From: an uncultured Christensenella sp.
GTDB lineage: Bacteria; Bacillota; Clostridia; Christensenellales; Borkfalkiaceae
Reading direction: 5' to 3'
Assembly: GCA_910579525.1 (NCBI GenBank)
Contig: CAJTUK010000006.1
Location: forward strand, 124,001-188,000
DNA length: 64,000 nucleotides
Shown here: positions 1-9,500 of the stretch, one piece after another
Numbering within the stretch: the first letter of the stretch is position 1
Layout: every line of letters begins with the position of its first letter
The notes under the pieces: model-generated
Told to the model about the DNA's origin: nothing
What the model saw: the letters and a program-made list of their open reading frames with translations, nothing else
Databases searched by the model: none
Made by a program: the position numbers and the translations under genes

Positions 1-2
1 AA

Positions 3-39
3 AAACCCCGCCCCGCGCTAAAAGCGCGGGGCGGGGTTT
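3..39. terminator. Bidirectional intrinsic terminator
   Basis: A 15-bp GC-rich stem (CCCCGCCCCGCGC on the left) with an AAAA-type loop is flanked by A and T runs. It lies just after the stop of the minus-strand dehydrogenase, so it ends that operon. Confidence 0.85.
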
Positions 40-44
40 GTTTT

Positions 45-992
45 TTAAGAGACTACGTTTTGCGGTTTGCCGTCTATATAAGCCTGTATATTCGCGGCAA
101 CTATGCCTATCAGGCGGGAGCGCGTCTCGTGCGCGACCCAAGCTATATGGGGAGTAATAATGCAGTTTTCGGCTCCGTACAGGGGGCAGTCGGCGCGCAT
201 AGGTTCGCCGTCTACGGTATCGAGACCCGCCCCTGCGATTTTACCTTCTTTAAGCGCCTTTGCCAGCGCTTTTTCGTCTATGAGTCCGCCTCGGGCGGTG
301 TTGATTAAAACGGCGTCTTTTTTCATCAGCCCCAGCGCGCGTTCGTCGATAATTTTAGCCGTGCCCGAGTTGAGGGGGCAGTGCAAAGAAATTATATCGC
401 AGGTTTTTAGCATCTCGTCGAAACTCACGTTTTTATAGGGGCAGTCTGTGCGCGGCGTTCGTGTGCAGACGAGCACTTCGGCTCCGAACGCTTCGGCAAT
501 TTTAGCAACGGCTTTGCCTATGTTGCCGTAACCGAATATGCCGAATTTTTTGCCGTAAATTTCGTGCGTGGGGTACGGGAAGTAACAAAAAGTTTTGCTC
601 CTTATCCAGTCGCCCGCCTTTACCGACGCGGAGTAGTCGCCCGTTTTGCCGTAAAGCGCAAGCAACAGGGCAAAGGTGTGTTGGCTTACCGCGCGCGTGG
701 AGTAGTCCGGCGCGTTGCAAACGGTTACGCCCCGCTTGCGGCACGCCTCTATATCCACAACGTTGTAGCCCGTTGCAAATGTACCCACGTATTTTATGCC
801 GGGGCATCTGTCAAGCAGTTCGGCGTCCACTTCGAGTTTGTTGACTATCAGCGCGTCGACGTCTTTACAGATTGAAAAAAGCTCTTCGCGCGTTACTTCG
901 CCGAAAAATTTACAGTCTCCCAAACGCGCCAAAGGCGTTAAATCCAAATCCTCGCCCAATGCCTCGGTATTAATCGCTATTTTCATTTGCAC
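45..992 (-). CDS. D-2-hydroxyacid dehydrogenase (NAD-dependent)
   Basis: This 315-residue protein has the layout of the D-isomer 2-hydroxyacid dehydrogenase family, which interconverts 2-keto acids and D-2-hydroxy acids (lactate, glycerate, hydroxypyruvate) in the cytoplasm. The Rossmann fingerprint is GIFGYGNIGKA near residue 150. The substrate-binding Arg lies in NTARGGLID, the catalytic Glu in AGLDTVDGEP and the catalytic His in TPHIAW near the C terminus. Length is normal. It is the second gene of a minus-strand pair, starting 3 nt after the YjbR-like gene ends, and is followed by a strong terminator. The family assignment is firm. The substrate cannot be read from sequence; glycerate or hydroxypyruvate is as likely as lactate. 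Confidence 0.9.
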   Translation of the reverse strand: MQMKIAINTEALGEDLDLTPLARLGDCKFFGEVTREELFSICKDVDALIVNKLEVDAELLDRCPGIKYVGTFATGYNVVDIEACRKRGVTVCNAPDYSTRAVSQHTFALLLALYGKTGDYSASVKAGDWIRSKTFCYFPYPTHEIYGKKFGIFGYGNIGKAVAKIAEAFGAEVLVCTRTPRTDCPYKNVSFDEMLKTCDIISLHCPLNSGTAKIIDERALGLMKKDAVLINTARGGLIDEKALAKALKEGKIAGAGLDTVDGEPMRADCPLYGAENCIITPHIAWVAHETRSRLIGIVAANIQAYIDGKPQNVVS

Positions 993-995
993 TCC

Positions 996-1376
996 TTATT
1001 TCGATTTTTCGGTAATTTCAAAACTTACGTCTATCAGTTTCTTAACGTCCGCTAACGGTATATCCGAGCCGAGCACGGCGGATATCCAGTGTTTTTTGTT
1101 CATATGGTAGGCGGATAAAATTTTCGCGGGATACTGCGCCGATAAAAAATCGAGCAGGTCGGGCGGGCATTTCAGGCACAAAACCGTTTTATCCTGCGGC
1201 ACGGGAGCGCCGTACCTCAAAAAATAATTATCCGGAGCGTGAATTATTATTCCGAACCATTTTCTATTTTTTTTCAGGCGCAACACCGTAGAAAAAAAGT
1301 CGCCTTCGAACGGGCAGTCGTAACAGGCGCCGTTTATACTTTCTACATATTGCAAAATCTCGCTTTTTGTAATCAT
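996..1376 (-). CDS. MmcQ/YjbR family protein
   Basis: About 126 residues of the YjbR (DUF419) fold, which resembles the CyaY/frataxin-like DNA-binding fold. The N-terminal CYDCPFEGDF region and the motif KHWISAVLGSDIPLADVKKLIDVSF are typical of the family. I chose the ATG at 1376 (MITKSEILQYV) because family members begin with a helix of this type. The open frame runs upstream to a TTG at 1412, but that extra stretch is hydrophobic and unlike the family. It is the first gene of an operon with the dehydrogenase. The function of YjbR proteins is not established. Confidence 0.75.
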   Translation of the reverse strand: MITKSEILQYVESINGACYDCPFEGDFFSTVLRLKKNRKWFGIIIHAPDNYFLRYGAPVPQDKTVLCLKCPPDLLDFLSAQYPAKILSAYHMNKKHWISAVLGSDIPLADVKKLIDVSFEITEKSK

Positions 1377-1496
1377 TTTGAGTATTATAACAAAAATCGC
1401 GCGGGAATGCAATTAAATTTTATCGCGGGTATGTACAAACCGCAAAACGGGGGATATAATATATACGATAAGAAGATTTTTTCGGGGGAAAATTTA

Positions 1497-2158
1497 TGAA
1501 CGAGACTTCAAACGTCAGGTTTTTACGCTGGGCGAATTGCTTTTGAGACTCTCTCCGCCAAATTACGAAAAAATAAGAACAATTCCGCGTTTGCCAAATA
1601 CGACTTTTCAAAGGTGGATTTCAAAGAAAAGTTAAAGGGGTTTACGTGGCTGCATACTTCGGGTATAACTCCCGCGCTTTCCGCAAACTGCCGCGAATTG
1701 GTGATGTATGCGCTAAAAGCCGCAAAAGACCTATAAATCTGCGCGACGAGAACGGTAAAGACATTAAAGACGGGCTGTCTATGAATCCCACGTATAAAGA
1801 GCAGGACAGAATATTCCGCGAACTGCATAAACGCTATAATTTCAAAGCGATAGGCAGGCACGTGCGTTACGTCCATTCCGGCAGCGAAAATTCGCTTAAA
1901 GCATTTATGTGGTATAACGGCGAGACATACGAAAGCCGTACTTTCAGGTTTAACATCTTGGACAGAGTCGGCGGCGGCGACGCGTTTGCAAGCGGTATGA
2001 TTTACGCCTTAATGCGCGGAATGGCTCCCGACGACGTGGTCAACTTCGCCGTGGCTTCGTCGGTAATAAAGCACACTATGCACGGAGATTTCAATATTAC
2101 GGACGACGAAGAATCAATTGTCAAGCTGATGAATCAGGAATACGAAATAAGACGGTAA
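1497..2158 (+). pseudogene. Decayed 2-keto-3-deoxygluconate kinase (PfkB family)
   Basis: Fragments of a KDG kinase lie in order but in different frames. The N-terminal motif TLGELLLRLSPP lies near 1535, a central piece (WLHTSGITPALS, about 1650-1700) in another frame, and the C-terminal PfkB signature DRVGGGDAFASGM with SSVIKHTMHGDFN at 1960-2100. Intact homologues are about 340 residues; here the sugar-binding middle is largely missing and only the last ~170 residues form one open frame. At least two frameshifts and two internal deletions are needed. An ATG with a GGGGG-AAAA ribosome binding site remains at 1497. It is probably a dead remnant of a pectin or glucuronate pathway. The alternative, a functional C-terminal fragment, is unlikely. 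Confidence 0.8.
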
Positions 2159-2170
2159 CGTAAAAAATAA

Positions 2171-2198
2171 GCGCCCCGCGGCTTTTGCCGCGGGGCGC
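2171..2198. terminator. Intrinsic terminator hairpin
   Basis: A 12-bp stem (GCGCCCCGCGGC) with a TTTT loop lies between the converging KDG-kinase remnant and the lipoprotein. The U-run is clearer on the minus strand. Confidence 0.8.
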
Positions 2199-2216
2199 GT
2201 TAATTATCTTAAAAAG

Positions 2217-3353
2217 TTAAGCGGTTGTTTTTCCGTCCCAAAGCGTTGAGAATACGTCGCTCAAAGTGCACGTTATCGCGCCGAGGTTGAAGGGAACGGG
2301 AATTTCCGTTTTTACGAGAGTAGCCCGCCCCGTGTTGTTGCGCGCATTGTCTATCGCCGCAAACCAGAACGTCTGCGAACCGCCCGTAAGTTGCGAGTTG
2401 TAGTTTGCGCTCACCGCGACGGTTGCCAGCCCTTTTTCTACTTTTTCGCCGTTTTCTCCCTCTGTAAATTCGGGGACGTAAAGCCCGTTGTCTTTGAGTT
2501 CGGCGGAAATTTCTTTATTTTCGGTTTCGGTCAGGGCGCGGGCGACGCCGCTCAACGTGTAGTCGATTATTCCCGCATGGGGCGTGTAAAGGCTTATTTG
2601 TTGCGAAAGGCTCGCGCTCAATTTGCACGCGCGCACCGCAACGTCGATATAAGCTATGTCGAACAGGGTGTTCTGCGAGCCGTTGAGCCCGTCCGTACGC
2701 TTGGTTGTTTTGTCTTTGCCGTTATCGGTAACCGTTAACGCTACGTTTCCGTCGTAAGAATAATAAGTTTCGTAGACGTAATTTTCCTCTACGTAAGAGC
2801 TTTCAAGGCTTGTTGCCTGCAAGACGGCGGGGCTTACGCTGTTTATAGTCTGTTTGGAATATACGGGGCGCAGCCTGTCCTCAACCGAAAGGAAGTAACT
2901 TTCGGTAACTTTTGAGCAACCGTTTTCGAATATTTTTTCCTCTTTGTCCACTTTGAATTTAACCGCGCCCGTTTTGAGTTCGGTTTTATAGTAATAAACG
3001 GTTAAACCGCCTTCGGGGTAGCCGTCTTTGAAATCGGAGTGGATACGTTCCGAATTTCTCGAAATCGTTTCGGCATAGAATTCGGTGGTATAGGAGCCGT
3101 CGCCGTAGTTTACCGAATAGGTTGTATTGGTGGCTTTGGACCCGTCGAATTTCAAATTATAAATAACTTTTTCGCCTGTTTTATATTCGGGGTCGTTCTT
3201 TATAAAAGTGGGCTGAAATTTTTTGAAAGCCGTGTTTGCGTACCAGTTAGAGCTCAAATAAGCCACGTTTTGCGTTGCGCCGGCGCAACCGGAAAGAACA
3301 GCCGCACACCCAGCGGCAAGGCAGACCGCCGCTATGCCTATGCGTTTTTTCAT
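2217..3353 (-). CDS. Lipoprotein of unknown function
   Basis: A 378-residue secreted lipoprotein. The N terminus MKKRIGIAAVCLAAGCAAVL is a signal peptide ending in a lipobox (LSGC), so the protein should be anchored to the outer face of the membrane. The mature part is rich in Thr, Ser and Tyr and contains many short alternating strands (for example VYYYKTELKTGAVKF), suggesting a beta-rich fold. I recognise no enzymatic motif. The gene is a single transcription unit with its own promoter upstream and a terminator at 2171-2198. A ribosome binding site (AAGGA) precedes the ATG. Confidence 0.75.
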   Translation of the reverse strand: MKKRIGIAAVCLAAGCAAVLSGCAGATQNVAYLSSNWYANTAFKKFQPTFIKNDPEYKTGEKVIYNLKFDGSKATNTTYSVNYGDGSYTTEFYAETISRNSERIHSDFKDGYPEGGLTVYYYKTELKTGAVKFKVDKEEKIFENGCSKVTESYFLSVEDRLRPVYSKQTINSVSPAVLQATSLESSYVEENYVYETYYSYDGNVALTVTDNGKDKTTKRTDGLNGSQNTLFDIAYIDVAVRACKLSASLSQQISLYTPHAGIIDYTLSGVARALTETENKEISAELKDNGLYVPEFTEGENGEKVEKGLATVAVSANYNSQLTGGSQTFWFAAIDNARNNTGRATLVKTEIPVPFNLGAITCTLSDVFSTLWDGKTTA

Positions 3354-3388
3354 ATAAAAATCCTTAAATCAGCAATTAATTTTAAGCT

Positions 3389-3417
3389 ATTATAACATAT
3401 AAAAATAAAATTGTAAA
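3389..3417 (-). promoter_or_regulatory. Promoter of the 2217-3353 lipoprotein gene
   Basis: Read on the minus strand: -35 TTTACA at 3412-3417, a 17-nt spacer, -10 TATAAT at 3389-3394, about 35 nt upstream of the ATG. Confidence 0.7.
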
Positions 3418-3460
3418 AACTTTTGCGGTCAAAATCTTTAAAAACCCCCTTTTAATATGA

Positions 3461-3466
3461 TATAAT
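3461..3466 (+). promoter_or_regulatory. -10 element of addB, close to the start codon
   Basis: A perfect TATAAT ends 6 nt before the addB ATG at 3473. The matching -35 is weak (TTAAAA near 3438). If used, transcription would begin at or within 1-2 nt of the ATG, giving a leaderless message. No Shine-Dalgarno sequence precedes the ATG. Confidence 0.5.
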
Positions 3467-3472
3467 GAACTT

Positions 3473-6400
3473 ATGATTTACTCGGTAAACTGCACGGCGC
3501 TTTCGTCCGCGCTCGAAGAACTGAAAATTATAGTAAAAAATAACGAAGAAAAGGGGCTGAAAACGGTAATTTTTTGCGAGGACAGGCTCACTCTCGCCGC
3601 CGAACGCACGGTTTGCGCGGAGGTTGGAGGGACGTTTCTCACTTCCGTTTATACGTTTGCGAGGTTTCTCTCTTCGGAGCGTGGCAAGCCCGATAATGTT
3701 TTGTCGGGGCAGGGCTCGGCAATGGCTGTGCGCAAAATTATAGAAGAACGCAAAAACGAGCTCACGCTGTTTAAAAAACTGTCTGCGGCGGGCGCCGCAC
3801 AGACGGTATACGACACCATAGCGTTGCTCTATTCCTCGCGCGTTACCGCGGAGGACGCATTCAAAGCGGGCGAAAGCGGCGGGTTGCTCGGGGGCAAACT
3901 CCGCGATTTGGCGCTCGTCTATTCCGAATATCAGAATTATCTTAAAAAATCCGGCAAACAGGACAGAAACGCATATTTGCGCCAACTGCCCGAGGTTATA
4001 GAATCGAGTTCCGCAATCCGCGGCGGCGCGGTTGTGTTTTTGGGATTTCAGACTCTCACGTGTATGGCGCGCGAGTGCGTGCGCGCTTGTTTCGGCGTTG
4101 CGGAAAGCGTGTACGGGCTTTTTATCGGTGGAAGCGAAGATATTTACGTAAACGAAGCCGCGGCGGGATTTTGCAAAACCGCCGAAGAGTTCGGCGGGGC
4201 GCAGAGTTTCGTGCGGGGAGGCATGCTTTGCGACGAGGCGGAAGTTTTACGCCGCAGTCTTTTCAATCCCGAAAGTTTTTACGTGAAACCCGTTCCCACC
4301 GATAAAATCACCGTTTTCGAGGCGTGCGACGAAGAGGAAGAAATGGAATTCATTGCCGCAAGCATTAAAAAACACGTTGCCGGCGGAGAGCGGTATGCAA
4401 AAATTTCGGTTATGCTTCCCGACCCCGAAAAGGGCGAACGCACGCTCTCGCGCGTTTTTTCGCGCTTTGAAATACCGTATTACGCGGACAGGCAGCGTCC
4501 CCTTTCAGAACACCCTTTGTGTGCGTTCGTTACGGGATATATAGCGTGCATTCTCACGGGGTGCGCGTTTACTGACGTGGACGGCGTGGTGGCTTCGCCG
4601 TATTTTCCGGCTGATATAAGGGACAAGGATTTATTTAGAAACTATCTGTTGCGTTATGCGAATTATCGCGGCGGAGTAAGGCGCGCTCCCAGACCCGATT
4701 CGGATAATATCGAGAGTATAGAACGCGTGCGGTCCGCGTTTTTAAACGGGTTGTCGCTTTTGGGCTCAAAGAGCGTTGACGGCGGCATATGCGGGGGGGT
4801 AAGGCGCCTTTTGGAGGAATTCGGCGTAAAAGACGCTCTCGACAGACAGGTTGCGGCATACGCCGACGAAAAGCCCGTTGCCGCGGAATTCAGCGCCCGC
4901 GCGTATGAAAGCGTTCTTTCCGTTTTGAGCGAAGCGGAGAGTATAGCGCCTGAAAATATTCCTTTAAACGAGTTTTTGAAGATACTTAAAAGCGGGTTTG
5001 CCGCAATGAAAGTTTCGCTTATACCTCCCAAAGCGGACGCGGTTTTCGTAGGGGATTTGTCCGAGACGGCAAACACTGGGTCTCACGTGGTTTTTGCCGC
5101 CCGACTCACTGGCGACGTGCCCGCGTCAAGCGCCGACACCTCGCTTTTGACAGACAGGGAAATAGCCGCCCTGGAAGCCGTAAACCTCAACATATCCCCC
5201 AAGATACGGCAGGTAAACGCCCGTCGAAAGGAGACCTGCGCGCTTAACGCATGCGCCTTCGGTAAACGTTTATACCTTACCTATCCCGCAAGACTGGGGG
5301 GCGAGGAGTGCGCGGCGAGCGAGATTATAGCTTACGCGCAGGCGGCTTTCGTGCGGGCGGACGGCGCGAAAATCAAGCCTGTGGAAAGCGCGAAAATGTA
5401 CTCATCGCCCAAGGCGGCGGCTTATTATTGCAGCGAAAGGATGCCCGCGTTAAAGTTTTTGAGGAGAAATGCAAACTCCGCAGTGGCCTCCGCCGTTTAT
5501 GAAGTTTTAAAACGCAAGGGCTTTGAAAAAGACGCGCGCGAGGCTCTTGAAAAACCTGTTAAACGCGGCATATCCTGCGGTAAACGCCTTTATTTGGGTA
5601 AATCGGACAGCCTTTCGCCGACCGCGCTGGAAACGTATTTTCTTTGCCCGTACCTCGGTTTCGTGAGGCAGGGCTTAAAAGCGGCGGAGCGTGAAGAGGG
5701 CGCCGTGCGCGCCGTGGATACGGGCAATTTTATTCACGCGGTGTTGCAGGACCTTGCAAAGGAAGTGAACGGCATAGATGAAGAGACTGTTTTAACCGCT
5801 CGCGCGGAGGAGCTCGCACGGGAAAAGCTCGCCGTACAGCCGTATGCTTCTCTCGCGGACAGCAAGAGCGGAGAATTCGTTTCCGAAGCGCTCGTTTCGG
5901 AGGCGGTAAAGGTTTCACAGGGAATGTACGAGCAGCTCAAAAACTCGTCGTTTACGGTCTTATCCGCGGAGAGCCCCGCGGAAGTTTATCTTTCGGACGG
6001 GGTTAAAATTTACGGGCGGATTGACAGGGTTGACGAAAGCGGCGACCTTGTGCGCGTTGTGGATTACAAAACGGGCGCGATAGATCCCGCCCCCTACAAA
6101 TACTATACGGGCGTGCGGTTGCAGTTGCCGCTGTATCTGCTGTCGGCTTCGAAGGGCAGACGGGCGGCAGGCGCCTACTATTTCCCCGCGGCTGTGGACT
6201 ACCGCGAAAAACCGGACGGCACATTCAGATTGCAGGGATTTATGGACGGAAGCGACGAGGTGGTGGAGGCTTCCGACGTCACGGTAAAACCCAAGGAAAA
6301 GAGCGGCTACGTAGACGCCTATTATAAGGGACGCAAGCTCGATAGCGCTATGCCTGCGGAAGATTTCCCTTACTTTTTGAATTACGCCCGCCTTGTTGCC

Positions 6401-6586
6401 GACAACGGCGCGCGGGAGATGCTCGGCGGCAACGTTACGCCTTCGCCCGTCGAAAACGCTTGCAGTTTCTGTTCTGCGGGCGGCAGTTGCGCTCTGGCGC
6501 TCGGCAAGGACGGAGAAGAGCGTAAAAACAGGTCGGTAAAATGTTCGCAGATAGCGGAAATAGCTAAAAAGGAGAGCGGCGTATGA
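3473..6586 (+). CDS. addB: ATP-dependent helicase/nuclease subunit AddB
   Basis: A 1037-residue protein matching AddB, the non-motor subunit of the AddAB complex that resects double-strand breaks to a Chi-like site and loads RecA. The N-terminal two thirds is a degenerate helicase fold. The C-terminal RecB-type nuclease has LSPTALETYFLCPY near residue 712, IDRVDES and VVDYKTG around residues 850-866. Cysteines in FLCPY (about 725) and CSFCSAGGSC (about 997-1006) are placed as the four iron-sulfur ligands of AddB. It is slightly shorter than the Bacillus protein (about 1160). The stop overlaps the addA start (ATGA), indicating coupled translation. Confidence 0.92.
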   Translation: MIYSVNCTALSSALEELKIIVKNNEEKGLKTVIFCEDRLTLAAERTVCAEVGGTFLTSVYTFARFLSSERGKPDNVLSGQGSAMAVRKIIEERKNELTLFKKLSAAGAAQTVYDTIALLYSSRVTAEDAFKAGESGGLLGGKLRDLALVYSEYQNYLKKSGKQDRNAYLRQLPEVIESSSAIRGGAVVFLGFQTLTCMARECVRACFGVAESVYGLFIGGSEDIYVNEAAAGFCKTAEEFGGAQSFVRGGMLCDEAEVLRRSLFNPESFYVKPVPTDKITVFEACDEEEEMEFIAASIKKHVAGGERYAKISVMLPDPEKGERTLSRVFSRFEIPYYADRQRPLSEHPLCAFVTGYIACILTGCAFTDVDGVVASPYFPADIRDKDLFRNYLLRYANYRGGVRRAPRPDSDNIESIERVRSAFLNGLSLLGSKSVDGGICGGVRRLLEEFGVKDALDRQVAAYADEKPVAAEFSARAYESVLSVLSEAESIAPENIPLNEFLKILKSGFAAMKVSLIPPKADAVFVGDLSETANTGSHVVFAARLTGDVPASSADTSLLTDREIAALEAVNLNISPKIRQVNARRKETCALNACAFGKRLYLTYPARLGGEECAASEIIAYAQAAFVRADGAKIKPVESAKMYSSPKAAAYYCSERMPALKFLRRNANSAVASAVYEVLKRKGFEKDAREALEKPVKRGISCGKRLYLGKSDSLSPTALETYFLCPYLGFVRQGLKAAEREEGAVRAVDTGNFIHAVLQDLAKEVNGIDEETVLTARAEELAREKLAVQPYASLADSKSGEFVSEALVSEAVKVSQGMYEQLKNSSFTVLSAESPAEVYLSDGVKIYGRIDRVDESGDLVRVVDYKTGAIDPAPYKYYTGVRLQLPLYLLSASKGRRAAGAYYFPAAVDYREKPDGTFRLQGFMDGSDEVVEASDVTVKPKEKSGYVDAYYKGRKLDSAMPAEDFPYFLNYARLVADNGAREMLGGNVTPSPVENACSFCSAGGSCALALGKDGEERKNRSVKCSQIAEIAKKESGV

Positions 6587-9500
6587 AACTCACTCAAGAA
6601 CAGACAGCCGCAATAGAGGCGAAAGGCAAGGTAATAGTTTCGGCGTCGGCGGGCAGCGGTAAAACTTTCGTAATGATTCAAAAGCTGGTCGACGCGGTGG
6701 CTTCGGGGTGCGACCTCAACGACGTGCTCGCCGTGACCTTTACTAAAAAAGCCGCCGCGCAGATGAAAGAAAAGTTGCGTTCGGCTATAATTTCACGTCT
6801 TGAAAACGCGGGAGAAGAAAAGGAAAGGCTCAAATTACAGCTGTCTGAAATTTCTTCTGCGGATATTTCCACCATTCATTCGTTCTGCGCAAGGCTTTTG
6901 CGCAAATATTTTTACGTTTTGGGAATCAACTCGGATTTCGATATAATTTCCGCGGACGACGCTACGGCGCAGGAGCTTAAAAAACGCGCGCTGGACGAAG
7001 TGTTCGATAAAAATTACGAAGAAGGCTCGAAAGAATTCGGTCATCTTTTAAAATGCTTTATGAAAAGGCGGAGCGACAACTCTTTGCGCAAGCTCGTACT
7101 GTCGGCTCATACGGAGGTCAGGTCGTGCGCAAGGTATGCGGACGTTCTCGAAAAAACGCCGCAATTATACTGCCGAGATGGGTTCTACGGGATAAGCGAG
7201 GCTTATTCGCGCGCGTTGCAACCGAAATACGAGCGGCTCATCCGTGCGATTGAAGAGTTTAGGGCGGGGTTCCCCGTAACGAAAAAAGCCGAAGTTTACA
7301 ACAAAATTTTCGACGAGATGACCGCCGTTTTAACGTTTGTTTCAACTGCTTCGCCGTTCGGCGAAAAACCTCCCCTTACATATACCCGCAAACCCTCCGA
7401 CGCCGAAGAAGATAAGCCTGCCGGTGAGGAGTTTAAAAAATTCAAAGACGGTATACTCAAGCGCTATAACGCGCTTTACGCGGGATTTGCAGACGAACAG
7501 ACGGAATACGAGCGGTTTATGAACAGCGGGGCCGCCGCCGCGGAATTCTCTTCAATCTTATTACAGTTCGACGAGACGTATTCGCGTATAAAATCCGAAG
7601 AAAACAAACTCGATTACAACGATTTGGAGCACCTTACGCTCAAACTTTTAGAAGACGGCGAAGTGCGCAAAGAGATAAATTCGGGCTATAAGTACGTTTT
7701 CGTAGACGAGTATCAGGACGTCAATCCCGTTCAGGAAGAAATTATTTCCGCGCTCACGGGCGAAACTTTTCTCGTCGGCGACGTAAAGCAGGCAATTTAC
7801 GGTTTCCGCGGCAGCAAATCGGTTTTCTTCTCGCAAAAATTCAAGGGTTTCGAAACTTCGGGCGGCAAGGCTTTGCGGCTGTCGAGCAACTTCCGTTCGA
7901 CGGACGGAGTTGTCGGTTTTGTCAATTCGCTGTTTTCGCGGATAATGACGGGCGACTCGTGCGGGATAGACTACGTAAACACTTCGGTTATGAAGTTCGG
8001 CGGACTGTATCCAGTTGGCACGGGTTCGGCTGTTATAGAAGTTTTCGGCAAAGACGAAGAGGAAGAACGCGAACTCAAAGTTTATTCGGTAACGGAGGAC
8101 GGAAGAAAAACCGCGCACACCCGCGAAGGGCTCGCCGTGCTTGCCATTGTGGAAGAAGAACTTAAAAAAGAACACTTCGATTTAAAAACGGGCACGTATC
8201 GCCCCACTACGCAGGGGGATATATGCATCTTAACCAGAAAAAACAGGGGCGAATCCGCCGAAGGGATTGTGCGCGCTCTCGTTGACGGCGGCTACGCGGT
8301 TGCGGGCGCGCAGGAAAGCAATATTTGCAACCTGCCTGAAGTCAAGCAGATGCTCGACGTGCTGTCGCTTATAGACAACTCCGAACAGGATTTTCCGCTT
8401 ATTGCCGCGCTGTTATCTCCTTTGGGGGGATTTTGCGAGGACGAGCTCGCGCAGATACGCATAGCCGCGGATGCCAAAAAACCCGCTTCTTTGGGCGGCG
8501 CAAAAACGGGACCTCGCGAAAGAAAAACATTCCGCCGTTGTTGCGAAGAGTATGCGGTTCTCCCCGGCGCGATTTCCAATAAACTCAATATATTTTGGAG
8601 TAAATTGCGGGAACTGCGCGAAGCTTCGGGTATTTTAAGCGCAGGCGAACTGATAGACGAGCTGCTCGGCAAATACGGACTCGAGAGCGGGTACGGCGTT
8701 GACGGAGAGCAAAAAGTCAAAAACGTTTTGCGACTTGCCGGAGAGGGCGCTTCGCTCCCGCTTGCGGCTTTTCTTCAAAAGATAAAAGCGGGCGGTTACA
8801 GCGTTTCCGCGCCCGCCCCCGCGCAGAGCGACAGCATAAAAATCATGTCTATGCACGCCTCCAAAGGGCTCGAATTCCCCGTGGTCATAATAGCCGACAT
8901 ATGCAAGACTTTTAAAGGCGGCGACTGCGGCGAAATACCTTTCGACGAAGAATACGGGTTCGCTCCAAAGTGCTACGACGTGGAGAATATGATTGCGGGA
9001 AAAACTGTTTTGCGCAGTCTTTTAAAGCTCCGTATGGATGCGGAAGAGCTTAAAAACGAACTCAATCTCTTTTATGTGGCTTGCACGAGAGCTATGTGCC
9101 GCCTGCATATTATGTGCGAAGAAGTCAAGCCTTTCGATTTTCTTGCCGCCGCCGACGCAAGGTGTTATGCGGATCTGTTTGACGTGAGCAAATTCCCCTG
9201 CCGCGAACGGGAGCCCTTCACTCTCAAAACCGCGGGCGAGGTAAAATCCGCGTTTATTGCTTCGGCTGACGAAAACGCCGTAAATCTTATCGAGAGTAAA
9301 TTTGCTCTGCCGTACGCATACGGCGAGAGCGTAAATCTGCCGGTTAAAAGTTCGGCTTCGGCAATTTTAAAAATGGGAGTCGACGAACCCCGCAATCGAC
9401 CGAAGCGCCTGTTCGGTGGAGAGGGCGAAACGGGAACGGAGAGGGGAATAGCCTATCACAGATACCTCGAATTATGTGATTATTCAATTAAGGACAAGGC

